A stretch of 43,775 nucleotides of DNA from positions 1 through 43,775 of the IMG/VR virus record IMGVR_UViG_3300034018_001252. The stretch is one strand, 5' to 3'. This stretch comes from a virus. This document shows positions 32,983-42,100 of the stretch, in pieces. Numbering within the stretch: position 1 is the stretch's first letter; every line of letters begins with the position of its first letter. The notes beneath the pieces were generated by a model that ran no database searches, was not told the origin of the DNA, and was given only the letters and a program-made list of their open reading frames with translations. A program made the translations under genes and the position numbers.

Positions 32983-34941
32983 ATGCCTCTCCACATATAC
33001 ACACCTGGCGTAAAAGTTCCGAGCGGTTTAGAACCAGTAAATCCCATTCCAGTTGACTCTTGGTCTGGTCCTTATGTTGGTAGTTCCACTGCTGCTGCTA
33101 TTTCACTGGCAAACAGCACAATTCCTGCTTCCCTGCGATTCTTGTCACTTGAAGCACGAATTCTTGCTCCCGATCCAGACAATGCTGGTCAAACTCTTGC
33201 ATACAAGTACTGGTATCGTGGAAGTACAGCAAATGATGGACTTGTAGAATTCTCTTCTGCTTCTTCCACTTCCACTGGTTCTGGTGTAACACTAGCAGTT
33301 GCTGGCGCAGGAATTGTGCTGTCTCCCGCAGGAGGAACAGGAACAGTTACATTCATCAATAATGGTGTGTTGTCGTTCAACGGCAATACAGGTGCTGTTA
33401 CAGGTGCATCGCTTGGTGCAAACACCTTTACGGCAAGTCAAACAATTTCGGGTTCATCTGCTTCCTTAACAGTTACAAACACTAACAATACTGCGACTTC
33501 AGAGTATACTAGCAGCGGTATAAATGTATCTTATGGTCCTGGTTCACAAACGATAGCGTATGGTCTTTCAGTTCCTGGAAATACTGTAACATTTCCTGCA
33601 TATTCAACAGTACTTGCAGGACTTGCAGGAACACAGACCTTCAGTGGAACAAATACTTTTACTGCAATTTCAAATTTTAATGCAGGTATCACTACAGCAT
33701 CCATCTACTCTTCCACAGGATCCACATTTGCTGGAACCCTAAAAGTAGTTGGCGGAGCCACCTTTGATGCACGAGTTGATGTTGGTGGTGTTCTTGAGGT
33801 TGCTGGTGGTGTCACATTAGAACACACTCTTAATGTGACTAGTGTGGCTAAATTCCATAGCAATGTTATTCTCGGCGATGAGATTACGGATAGCATAACC
33901 GCAACAGGAACTTTTCTAGGTCTAACTTCTAGTGGTCTGCTTATAGCAAATGCAGGTATTACTACAGCATTCATCTACGCTTCTACAGGTTCTACTTTTG
34001 CTGGAACCCTGAAAGTAGTTGGTGGAGCAACATTTGACTCTACTACGGATCATGGTGGTGTTGCACGATTTACCGCAGGACTCACTACTTCCTCCCTTGA
34101 TGTTCAGGGTGTTTCCAAGTTTGCAGGTGGAGCAACATTCGCTTCGTCTGCTAATTTTGCTGTGGGTCTTACCTCTAGCGGAGATGTGGTTGTTGGTTCT
34201 GCTGGCACCGTACTCAAGACAAACGGCGATGTCACCATTGGTGCCACCCTCACGGTGAACGGCAACTTCTTTGTTGCAGGAACACTGACCACGGTTAACC
34301 AAACCACTCTTCAAATTGACGACAAGACTATTACTCTTGGTAGAACCCTTGACAATGATAATCTTGCAGACGGCGGCGGACTGATTCTGAACGCGAATAC
34401 AGACAGAACACTCCTCTGGAATTCAGTCAGTGATGCGTGGACTAGCAGTGTTAATTATAATGTTGCCACTGGATACGGCTACAAGATAAACAACACCACA
34501 GCCCTTGCTTCAGGCATGGTTCACGGGTTGAGTGCTTCGGCAGGAATAATTACTGGTGGTACATGGCAAGGAAACTCAATTGGTCTTGCCTACGGTGGAA
34601 CAAACAAGGATCTTGCTGCTGTGGGTGCCTCTGGTGGTGTGGTGTACAAAGACGGAACAGGACTAACGATTACCGCTGCGGGAACAGTTGGTCAGATTCT
34701 CCAAGCAAACAGCAGTGGTGCACCTGTATGGGTTAACACTACTTCCCTCACAGGAATCACAGCCGACAGAGTTAAAACCAACGACACGAATTCGGGCATA
34801 TACTACCTTACATTCGTGGCGGGTGCTTGTGCTTCCACAGATCTGCTTGTTGATACCGCCGCAGGAGTAACTTACAATGCTGCATCGGGTGTACTGTCTT
34901 GTGTACAGTTGGAAGCACTTGTTGACGGTGGTACATTTTGA
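32983..34941 (+). CDS. Tail fibre protein with repeated beta modules
   Basis: A 652-residue protein. The N-terminus HIYTPGVKVPSGLEPVNPIP differs from its neighbours. The body is built of short modules of the type FNGNTGAVTGASLGANTF, ASIYSSTGSTFAGTLKVVGG (twice, once as AFIYASTG), ARVDVGGVLEVAGGVT and VSKFAGGATF, and the late domain NGNFFVAGTLTTVNQTTL followed by IDDKTITLGRTLDNDNLADG is shared with the gene at 36136. It ends LVDGGTF. A 49-base stretch (33768-33816) is identical to 37413-37461. No ribosome binding site is obvious before the ATG. Confidence 0.78.
   Translation: MPLHIYTPGVKVPSGLEPVNPIPVDSWSGPYVGSSTAAAISLANSTIPASLRFLSLEARILAPDPDNAGQTLAYKYWYRGSTANDGLVEFSSASSTSTGSGVTLAVAGAGIVLSPAGGTGTVTFINNGVLSFNGNTGAVTGASLGANTFTASQTISGSSASLTVTNTNNTATSEYTSSGINVSYGPGSQTIAYGLSVPGNTVTFPAYSTVLAGLAGTQTFSGTNTFTAISNFNAGITTASIYSSTGSTFAGTLKVVGGATFDARVDVGGVLEVAGGVTLEHTLNVTSVAKFHSNVILGDEITDSITATGTFLGLTSSGLLIANAGITTAFIYASTGSTFAGTLKVVGGATFDSTTDHGGVARFTAGLTTSSLDVQGVSKFAGGATFASSANFAVGLTSSGDVVVGSAGTVLKTNGDVTIGATLTVNGNFFVAGTLTTVNQTTLQIDDKTITLGRTLDNDNLADGGGLILNANTDRTLLWNSVSDAWTSSVNYNVATGYGYKINNTTALASGMVHGLSASAGIITGGTWQGNSIGLAYGGTNKDLAAVGASGGVVYKDGTGLTITAAGTVGQILQANSSGAPVWVNTTSLTGITADRVKTNDTNSGIYYLTFVAGACASTDLLVDTAAGVTYNAASGVLSCVQLEALVDGGTF
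33768..33816 (+). repeat. 49-base direct repeat, copy 1 (copy 2 at 37413-37461)
   Basis: Bases 33768-33816 in one fibre gene and 37413-37461 in another are identical by eye and encode ARVDVGGVLEVAGGVT in both. The spacing is 3645 bases, so recombination between them would fuse the two genes in frame. Confidence 0.85.
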
Positions 34942-34982
34942 TCACCTAGTTTAATCGCCTAGATAGAGTGAAAGGCTTTACT

Positions 34983-35198
34983 ATGAACGAACCAAATTAC
35001 AATGAGACTGTTGTGATTCCGTTGCTTCAGAAGAAGTTTCAGGAACTCACCAACGCAAATCTAGTATTGGAGGCTAATCTTCTTGTGGAAAAGGAGAAAA
35101 ATGCCTATTTACAAAAGCAGATAGCGTACATTCGTGGCGACACACCACCAAAGAAAAAGAAAAAAGATGACTTGGTGATAGACGGCAACGCTGTCTAA
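34983..35198 (+). CDS. Small coiled-coil protein, paralogue of the protein at 38562
   Basis: A 71-residue helical protein: NETVVIPLLQKKFQEL, NANLVLEANLLVEKEKNAYL, then a lysine run (PPKKKKKDDL) and VIDGNAV. Its first ~40 residues align with those of the gene at 38562 (NETxxIPLLxK....L..AN...EA.LL), and both lie immediately before a fibre gene. ATG 34983 has AAAGG upstream; GTG 34968 is less likely. It could be a fibre trimerisation chaperone or a small connector; function unknown. Confidence 0.75.
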   Translation: MNEPNYNETVVIPLLQKKFQELTNANLVLEANLLVEKEKNAYLQKQIAYIRGDTPPKKKKKDDLVIDGNAV

Positions 35199-35206
35199 AA
35201 TATTTA

Positions 35207-36085
35207 ATGGCACAAATAATCACAAAATATTCAACGACTTCTAGCACTTCGCCAGTTGGCTTGACCACTGGCGAGTTGGCTGTGAATATTTCAGACAAAA
35301 AACTGTATGTTGGTGGTGCAGCAGGATCGGTAGGATCGGTAAGTCTGTCTGATTCGTATGTAACCTCGTTTAATGGTAGAACAGGTGCAGTTCAGGGTGT
35401 GTCTGCCGCTAACGGACTTACAGGTGCTGTTACATGGGCAGCGGGTACAGGTCTAGATGTTTCTTCTGGTGGTGGAGCCATTACCTACGGAATTGGTGCG
35501 GGATTCGCACTGCTACGCTCTGTTGGAAACACAGCCGCCTTGGATAATATATCTAATCCGAACATTGGTGACTTGGTGTTTGTGCAGGATCGAGGAACTT
35601 ACTACTACTGGGATTACTACGCCGCAGGAGGGACACTCGCGTGGATTAACATTAGTTTAATTTCAAGTGCACTGCAAGGAGATCTGAACGGTGACGGATC
35701 CGTTAATGGTGCAGACCTCGGCATTTTGCTTAATAGTTGGTCTGTACTATCTGGTAGCAATTCCTTGACTATCGGTGTTAAAGACGGCATAACAGGTGCT
35801 TTTAAAATATTTGCAGATGGAAGTGGCAATCCCAAGAAGCAAGACATGGTTGTGGTGTCAACCGAAGGCTTGACATCAGAATTCTCAGTAAACACAGACG
35901 ATATTTATCTTACGGGAGTAGTTCATATAAATGGAGAGGGTGAAGAGATTGCACTCGAAGTCTTAAATGGAAGCACTCATGTTGGCAATTTGGTAGTGGG
36001 TTCAGGAATTGATTTATATAGTGGTTTAAATATTATTAGTGGTGGCATATCGGGTGGATTTATAGACGGCGGGACATTTGTATAA
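35207..36085 (+). CDS. Tail fibre protein with a dockerin-like calcium-binding repeat
   Basis: A 292-residue protein. The N-terminal module (SPVGLTTGELAVNISDKKLYVGG) and TSFNGRTGAVQGVSAANGLTG match the other fibre genes in shortened form. Residues 159-178 read DLNGDGSVNGADLGILLNSW, the DxNxDGxxxxxDLxxLL pattern of a type I dockerin EF-hand-like Ca-binding repeat; only one copy is present. An adjoining domain has DRGTYYYWDYYAAGGTLAWI. It ends FIDGGTFV. The start follows the coiled-coil gene by eight bases without a clear ribosome binding site. Confidence 0.78.
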   Translation: MAQIITKYSTTSSTSPVGLTTGELAVNISDKKLYVGGAAGSVGSVSLSDSYVTSFNGRTGAVQGVSAANGLTGAVTWAAGTGLDVSSGGGAITYGIGAGFALLRSVGNTAALDNISNPNIGDLVFVQDRGTYYYWDYYAAGGTLAWINISLISSALQGDLNGDGSVNGADLGILLNSWSVLSGSNSLTIGVKDGITGAFKIFADGSGNPKKQDMVVVSTEGLTSEFSVNTDDIYLTGVVHINGEGEEIALEVLNGSTHVGNLVVGSGIDLYSGLNIISGGISGGFIDGGTFV

Positions 36086-36135
36086 TTACCTATATAGTAA
36101 CAGCATACTTTACTAGTAACTTTTAAGGACACTAC

Positions 36136-38475
36136 ATGGCAACTCAACTAACTTTCCGCAGAGGCACATCCGAACCAACTCAAGCATCAGGGCTGACTCT
36201 TGGTGAACCAGCGTTTAATACCGCGCTGAGTACTTTCCATATTGGACGAGGAGCAGGTGTCACGGCTGCTTGGGTTGGTGCACAAATCAGTGGTCTGTCT
36301 ACGGGGATTGCTGCGGGACTTACCTTGCAGGTTCCAACCATGTCTGCGGTTAAAGACTATGTTGCAAGCACCACATCTGGTGTTGCCACTCTAAACAGTT
36401 TAACAGGTGCAGTTACCATTGTTGGTGGCACTAATATTGGAGTTACCAGTGCTAGTGGAAGTATTACTGTTACGAACTTGGGTGTGCGAACCTTTAACGG
36501 ACTCACTGGTGCACTTCAAGGTGTGTCTGCTGCTGTTGCAGGAACAGGCATCTCCGTATCAGGTGCAACAGGCTCTGTTACCATTACAAATATTGGTGTT
36601 CAATCTTTCAACGGAAACACAGGTGCAGTCACAGGAGCATCGCTTGGTGCAAACACCTTTACCGCACTCAACACATTCAACGCAGGTATTAGTGCTGCTG
36701 GTGGTGTGACTTTTGCGGGTGACATTGCAGTCAATGGTGGTGATATCATAACCACAAGTGCTACTGCAACGGTATTCAACACAACTGCAACCACATTGAG
36801 TATTGGTGGTGCTGCTACTACTTTGGTAATGGGTGCTACTACTGGTGATGCCGCAATACGGAATCCTACTTTGACATTAGGCGATACGGGTGCTGCTATC
36901 ATTAAAGCAAAAAATGGAGGACTTCTATTACAATCATCAACTGGCACATCTCCGAGCGGCAGTCTACCAAATATTACAATAGATAATACTGAGAACGGTC
37001 TTGGTTTTGTAAGTATTATGGGTGGTAATCTATACCTTGGCTATAAACTAGATAATGTTGCCGCGACAACGCCAGTAAATATAGTGTTTGAAGGAGCAGA
37101 CACTGACGAATTTGAAACCACATTAACTGTAGACAACCCAACAGCAAATAATACAATCGCCTTACCTAATGCTTCTGGTACTGTTGCACTCACAAGCCAG
37201 TTGATGGGGGCAGTGAACGGCTCAACGGCTGCAACCAATGCAGTGACTTCTTTCAACGGACGCACGGGTGCGGTTACAGGTGCATCACTTGGTGCAAACA
37301 CCTTTACTGGACTCAACACATTCAACTCAGGTATAACCACATCGTCCATCTACTCTTCCACAGGATCCACTTTCGGTGGAACTCTGCAAGTAAACGGTGG
37401 AACAACACTTGGTGCACGAGTTGATGTTGGTGGTGTTCTTGAGGTTGCTGGTGGTGTCACAATGGAATCCACTAGTGATCATGCTGGTGCTGCCAGGTTT
37501 GCTTCAACAGTTGTTTCTACAGGTTCAGTAACCGCGAATGGTGGATTGACTGCTTCCACCCTTGATGTGAGTGGTGCTGCTCGTTTGGCTAGTACACTTG
37601 CTGTTACTGGTATTCTGACACAAACAGGAGGTGCTACCTTTGCATCCACCACTGATCATACGGGTGCTGCCAGATTTGCTTCAACAGTTGTTTCCACTGG
37701 TTCAGTAACTGCCAACGGTGGATTGACTGCTTCCACACTTGATGTTTCGGGAGCGGCTCGTACCACAGGAGATGTTACTGTTGGTGCAACTCTAACAGTC
37801 AACGGAAACTTCCAAGTTTACGGAACGCTTACTACTGTTAACCGCACAGACCTAAACATTGACGACAAAACCATCACGATGGGTCGCACCCTTGCAAATG
37901 ATGCTCTTGCAGACGGCGGTGGTTTAAGCCTGTCGGGAACTGCTGCTCGTACATGGACATGGAGCAATACTCGTTCAGCATGGGAAAGTAATCAAGGCGT
38001 AAATGTTGCTTCAACTTACGGGTATGCCGTAAACGGTACAAGTGTTCTTACAAGTAATACACTGGGCAGCGGTGTTACTGGTTCTAGTCTTACCAAAGTT
38101 GGAACACTGACAACAGGCGTATGGCAAGCCACAGCGATTGGTGCAACCTACGGTGGTACGGGAATTATTTCATACACCATTGGTGATGTGCTGTACGCAA
38201 ACGGCACAAGTTCTCTTGCTAAACTTACTACTACCACGGCAGGATATCTGCTGTCGGCAAACGGTGCTGGTGCTGCTCCTGAGTACAAGCAGTTGCTTGT
38301 TAAAGACGGTGGCGGAACCTCTATTGCCACGGTCACTTCTGGATCAGGAACTCTTAGTGCTACTATTCAGTATGCCACGGCATCACTCAAGGGAGTTGCA
38401 TCGTTTGATAACACTAACTTTACTGTTAGTACTGGAGCAGTTACGATTACAGGAGTAGACGGTGGCACTTACTGA
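36136..38475 (+). CDS. Large tail fibre protein with internal duplication
   Basis: A 779-residue fibre. N-terminal attachment module QLTFRRGTSEPTQASGLTLG then EPAFNT; repeated FNGxTGAVTGASLGANTFTALNTFNAGIS units; a module GVTFAGDIAVNGGDIITTSA shared with the gene at 39102; and a duplicated 59-residue unit (DHAGAARFASTVVSTGS and DHTGAARFASTVVSTGS, each followed by VTANGGLTASTLDVSGAAR). The late domain VNGNFQVYGTLTTVNRTDLN with IDDKTITMGRTLANDALADG matches the gene at 32983. It ends VDGGTY. AAGGA precedes the ATG. Confidence 0.8.
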   Translation: MATQLTFRRGTSEPTQASGLTLGEPAFNTALSTFHIGRGAGVTAAWVGAQISGLSTGIAAGLTLQVPTMSAVKDYVASTTSGVATLNSLTGAVTIVGGTNIGVTSASGSITVTNLGVRTFNGLTGALQGVSAAVAGTGISVSGATGSVTITNIGVQSFNGNTGAVTGASLGANTFTALNTFNAGISAAGGVTFAGDIAVNGGDIITTSATATVFNTTATTLSIGGAATTLVMGATTGDAAIRNPTLTLGDTGAAIIKAKNGGLLLQSSTGTSPSGSLPNITIDNTENGLGFVSIMGGNLYLGYKLDNVAATTPVNIVFEGADTDEFETTLTVDNPTANNTIALPNASGTVALTSQLMGAVNGSTAATNAVTSFNGRTGAVTGASLGANTFTGLNTFNSGITTSSIYSSTGSTFGGTLQVNGGTTLGARVDVGGVLEVAGGVTMESTSDHAGAARFASTVVSTGSVTANGGLTASTLDVSGAARLASTLAVTGILTQTGGATFASTTDHTGAARFASTVVSTGSVTANGGLTASTLDVSGAARTTGDVTVGATLTVNGNFQVYGTLTTVNRTDLNIDDKTITMGRTLANDALADGGGLSLSGTAARTWTWSNTRSAWESNQGVNVASTYGYAVNGTSVLTSNTLGSGVTGSSLTKVGTLTTGVWQATAIGATYGGTGIISYTIGDVLYANGTSSLAKLTTTTAGYLLSANGAGAAPEYKQLLVKDGGGTSIATVTSGSGTLSATIQYATASLKGVASFDNTNFTVSTGAVTITGVDGGTY
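37477..37760 (+). repeat. 177-base in-frame tandem duplication within a fibre gene
   Basis: Two copies begin at 37477 and 37654, with their best matching parts ending near 37583 and 37760. The encoded units are nearly identical over 36 residues, while third-base differences show that the duplication is not recent. Confidence 0.85.
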
Positions 38476-38494
38476 TTGAAAATATTACAGTGGT

Positions 38495-38526
38495 TGGGTA
38501 GCAGAGCGTAAAGGCTCTGCTGTCCA
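38495..38526 (+). terminator. Strong intergenic stem-loop between fibre genes
   Basis: AGCAGAGC (38500-38507) pairs perfectly with GCTCTGCT (38514-38521) across a six-base loop GTAAAG; five more outer pairs (two of them G-U) give a 13-base-pair stem. No T-run follows, so it may be a processing or mRNA-stabilising hairpin rather than an intrinsic terminator. The flanking 38476-38561 has no gene. Confidence 0.5.
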
Positions 38527-38561
38527 CATACATACTACAGCCTCTTGAAAGGAGATATATT

Positions 38562-39080
38562 ATGGAAAGCAAGAACCCGAACGAAACTATTTTGATTCCC
38601 CTTCTAAACAAGCGACTCACTGATCTTGTTGTTGCAAATATTTTAACTGAAGCCAAGTTACTGTACTGCGAAGAAGAGAAAACAGAACTAAAAACACTGT
38701 TGGAGAAAGAGCAGACTGCGGCAAAGCAGTTTGTTGAAGACAACTCATCTGCTTTCTCCAAAGCACTGCAAGAGCAAACACAAAGCATTCGTGATACCTG
38801 TGAGCAGGAAAAAAATGCTGTGCAACAGGCTGCTGAACACAGCAAGCAAGAAATTGCTAAAAATTGGGCGCAAGAACTTGCAACCCAAACAGGAAACCTG
38901 AATGCAAGGATTAGTGCCTTAACGGCAGAACTCCAATCATCCAATCAAATGGTTAGTTCTCTTCGCAAAGAGATCGAGGAGTTAACGGTACCAGTCGTTG
39001 TTGTGGAGGAAAAAACTACCCCACAACCGAAGCGAAACAGCAAAAAACTGGCTCCTGCAATGAGTAGTGATACCTACTAA
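38562..39080 (+). CDS. Coiled-coil protein, longer paralogue of the protein at 34983
   Basis: A 172-residue protein. Residues about 6-40 (NETILIPLLNKRLTDL, ANILTEAKLLY) match the 71-residue protein at 34983. Next comes a long Glu/Lys/Gln-rich coiled coil (TELKTLLEKEQTAAKQFVED, EQEKNAVQQAAEHSKQEI, ISALTAELQSSNQMVSSLRK), then a basic, Pro-containing tail (TTPQPKRNSKKLAPA). AAAGGAG precedes the ATG. Its stop codon is part of a late-promoter-like octamer before the next fibre gene. Likely an oligomeric rod or assembly factor; function unknown. Confidence 0.78.
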   Translation: MESKNPNETILIPLLNKRLTDLVVANILTEAKLLYCEEEKTELKTLLEKEQTAAKQFVEDNSSAFSKALQEQTQSIRDTCEQEKNAVQQAAEHSKQEIAKNWAQELATQTGNLNARISALTAELQSSNQMVSSLRKEIEELTVPVVVVEEKTTPQPKRNSKKLAPAMSSDTY

Positions 39081-39083
39081 ATA
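39076..39083 (+). promoter_or_regulatory. Late-promoter-like octamer ACTAAATA
   Basis: ACTAAATA overlaps the stop of the coiled-coil gene and lies 18 bases before the TTG start of the large fibre gene, with TAGGAG between them. The sequence is the CTAAATA core seen elsewhere in the window. Confidence 0.5.
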
Positions 39084-39101
39084 GGGGTAGGAGAATTTAC
39101 A

Positions 39102-42100
39102 TTGGCAACACAAATTCAAATCAAGCGTGGCTCTACCACTCCAGCAGGACTAACTGTTGGCGAAAGTGCCATGAACACGAGCACCAACCAAATCTACTTG
39201 GGTGGAACGGGTGGAACTGTTTTGGTTGGTGGACAAGTCACGGGTGGTGTAGACATGGGTGCAGGTTCGGCTGTTTCTGCCAATCGCATTCCCACACAGA
39301 GTGGTGTCTACAACTATGTTCGCAATAGTACTGTTACTTCGTTTAATGGACTCACAGGAGCCGTGGGTGGTGTGTGTGCAGCGCAAGCAAACACCTTTAC
39401 CGCACTACAGACATTCACGGCAGGTATTTCCGCTGCGGGTGGCATGACGCTTGACGGCGGCAAGGTGTGGCACTCCCTAAATGACGGAATCACATCTGGT
39501 CTTGATGCAGGATTGGTTCACGGCGTGTGTGGTTCTAGATTCTTGGAGAACCTACAGACAGGTCTGCTGTACGGTGGACTCATTAGTGTGAACGCAGGAA
39601 ATACTGCACAAGTGAATATTACCGCAGGTGCAGGAATGGTTGTTTCTCCTGGAGCATCACTCACAGCATACCCCATTCCCACAGTTACACCTGTTACATG
39701 GGCAGCAAAAACAGGGGTCACCCTTGCTGGATTGACTAGTAGTGACGAAACATGGCTTGCTATTGATAGCAGTGGCAATCTTGTACAAACGCTTGTTGCA
39801 TTTACTGATGCACAGTACTCTTCACAGATTCCCCTTGGCGCAGCACTTCACTCGTCGCGCACAAACATTCAGTTGATCAAGGGATATCCCCATGTTTCAT
39901 ATGGGCAACCAGAGCAGTTTGATCCGTTTATTCGTGCATTCGGAAACTTGAAACTATCGGGACACGAAATCTCTGCAAACGGAGCAAACCTAAATGTGAA
40001 TCGCAGCGCAGGAAAAGCGTATGCGATGGGAAGAAACTACAGCAACGATCCAAACAATCCCAACATTGTTACCGATACGAGTGCTGCTCCTGCAACTGGA
40101 ATATATCGTTTCTATCGCAACGGAAGTGGTGCATTCACTACCGTTATCAACTCAGCAATTGATCCAAGCAAGTACGATAACGGAACAGGCACTCTTGCCA
40201 CCACCACTTCTGCAAAGTTTACGATTCAGCGACTGTTCTATCTGCCTGATCAGCCAACTTTGTTGGGTGTGTATTACGGAAGACAAGAGTACAATTCCAT
40301 TGCGGATGCACAGGCAAACATTCCATTTGAATCGTTTTCCGAAAGTGAGTCTACGGCAACACAGGGCATTTTCTGTGGATGGCTCATAGTTCAAGGAAAC
40401 TGCACAGCCTTAAACGACACAGCCGATGCCAAATTTGTTAATGCAGGGCTGTTTCGAAACACTGCAAATATTGGTGGTGGTGGTCTTGCAATTGCGTCTA
40501 TTGACGACTTGAATGATGTTACAACAACCACACCATCCAACAACCAAGTGCTTCGATGGAACAACGGCACAGCACAGTGGGTAAACAGTGATGTTTCTTC
40601 CTTGGCTGTTTCGTCCTTTAATGGACTCACTGGCGCAGTTACAGGTGTCACGGTGGGTGGTGCAAACACCTTTACAGCACTCAATACTTTTAATGCAGGT
40701 ATCTCTGCTGCGGGTGGTGTAACCCTTGCAGGAACCCTCCAAGGAACGACAGGATCATTCTCTAAACTGCTGACTCTTTCTGATGGATTGAGTGCTGCGG
40801 GTGGTTTTACAGTTGGTAACGATATTTCTGTTTTTGGTATTAGAGTTGGCAGAGGAAATCGAGGTGCTTCCGCAGGAGGAGATACAAATCTTGCTGTGGG
40901 AGCCAATGCTCTTAAATCTGTTATTCCAAATCCAGGCTCATATGCAGGAATACAAAATTTAGCATTCGGAACGAGTGCATTAGAATTGACGACATCAGGT
41001 GGATATAATTCTGCATTTGGTACTGAGGCATTATATACCAATACTAGTGGTAATGGTAATATTGCTTTCGGTGTTCATGCACTAAGACTAAACACATCTG
41101 GAGCAGAGAACTGTGCTTTTGGTGGTGGACCAATGTATCAGAACACAACTGGTGGATACAATACTGCCATTGGAAGTTTAGCATATTATTACAAAAGTAC
41201 AGGCAGTTATAATGTTGCCGTAGGATTTCAGGCAGGATATAATTTTGGTACTCCAAGATCTGGTAGTAATGTAACATCTGCAACTAACTGCACACTAATC
41301 GGTACTTATGCTACTCCTTTGACCAGCGGATCAACAAATGAAATTGTCATTGGTTATGATGCAATTGGTAAGGGCAGTAACACGGTTTCGATTGGAAACA
41401 GTTCAATTACTGCTACACACCTAACAGGACTTGTAAATATTTCTTCTGGTCTGAGTGCAGCAGGTGGTGCAACCCTCGGTTCACGAGTTGATATTACTGG
41501 TATTCTTGATGTTGTTGGTGGTGCCACAATGGAATCCACTCTTGATGTGGTGGGTGTTTCTAGATTTGCTGGTGGCGTGACTTTTGCAGGAACACTTCAA
41601 GGAACAACAGGCTCATTCTCTAAACTGCTGACTCTTTCCAATGGATTGAGTGCTGCGGGTGGAGTAACATTTGCAGGTGATATTGCAGTCAACGGTGGTG
41701 ATATTACTACTACAAGTGCCACTGCAACTCTTTACAACACAACTGCAACTACTGTAAATATCGGTAATGCTGCTAGTACAGTAGGTGTAATGGGTGCAAC
41801 AGCAGGTGCTAGATTGAACATTGGATCTAATTCTTATGTTAAAACTGGTTCTAAAAATACAACCACTACAACAAAACAAGAGATTTTTTCGTATATAGCG
41901 GTAGCACCACCCCTTGCCGACACATATTTTGCTGACATAATTATTACTGCCAACTACGGTGGTAGTATTGCTGGTAGTATTAGTTCACAAATTACAAAAA
42001 TGTTAGTTGCTACCTCTTATAATACAGCCATAAACCATACAGAATATGGAAATGTCAATACTGCTGGAAATTTGGCAGTATACACCGCTGAAATATCTGG

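Noticed and set aside
36086-36135. Palindrome TTACTAGTAA and related AGTAAC repeats in the gap before 36136 as an operator
   Set aside because: Short, AT-rich and not repeated at other fibre gene starts; chance is likely.
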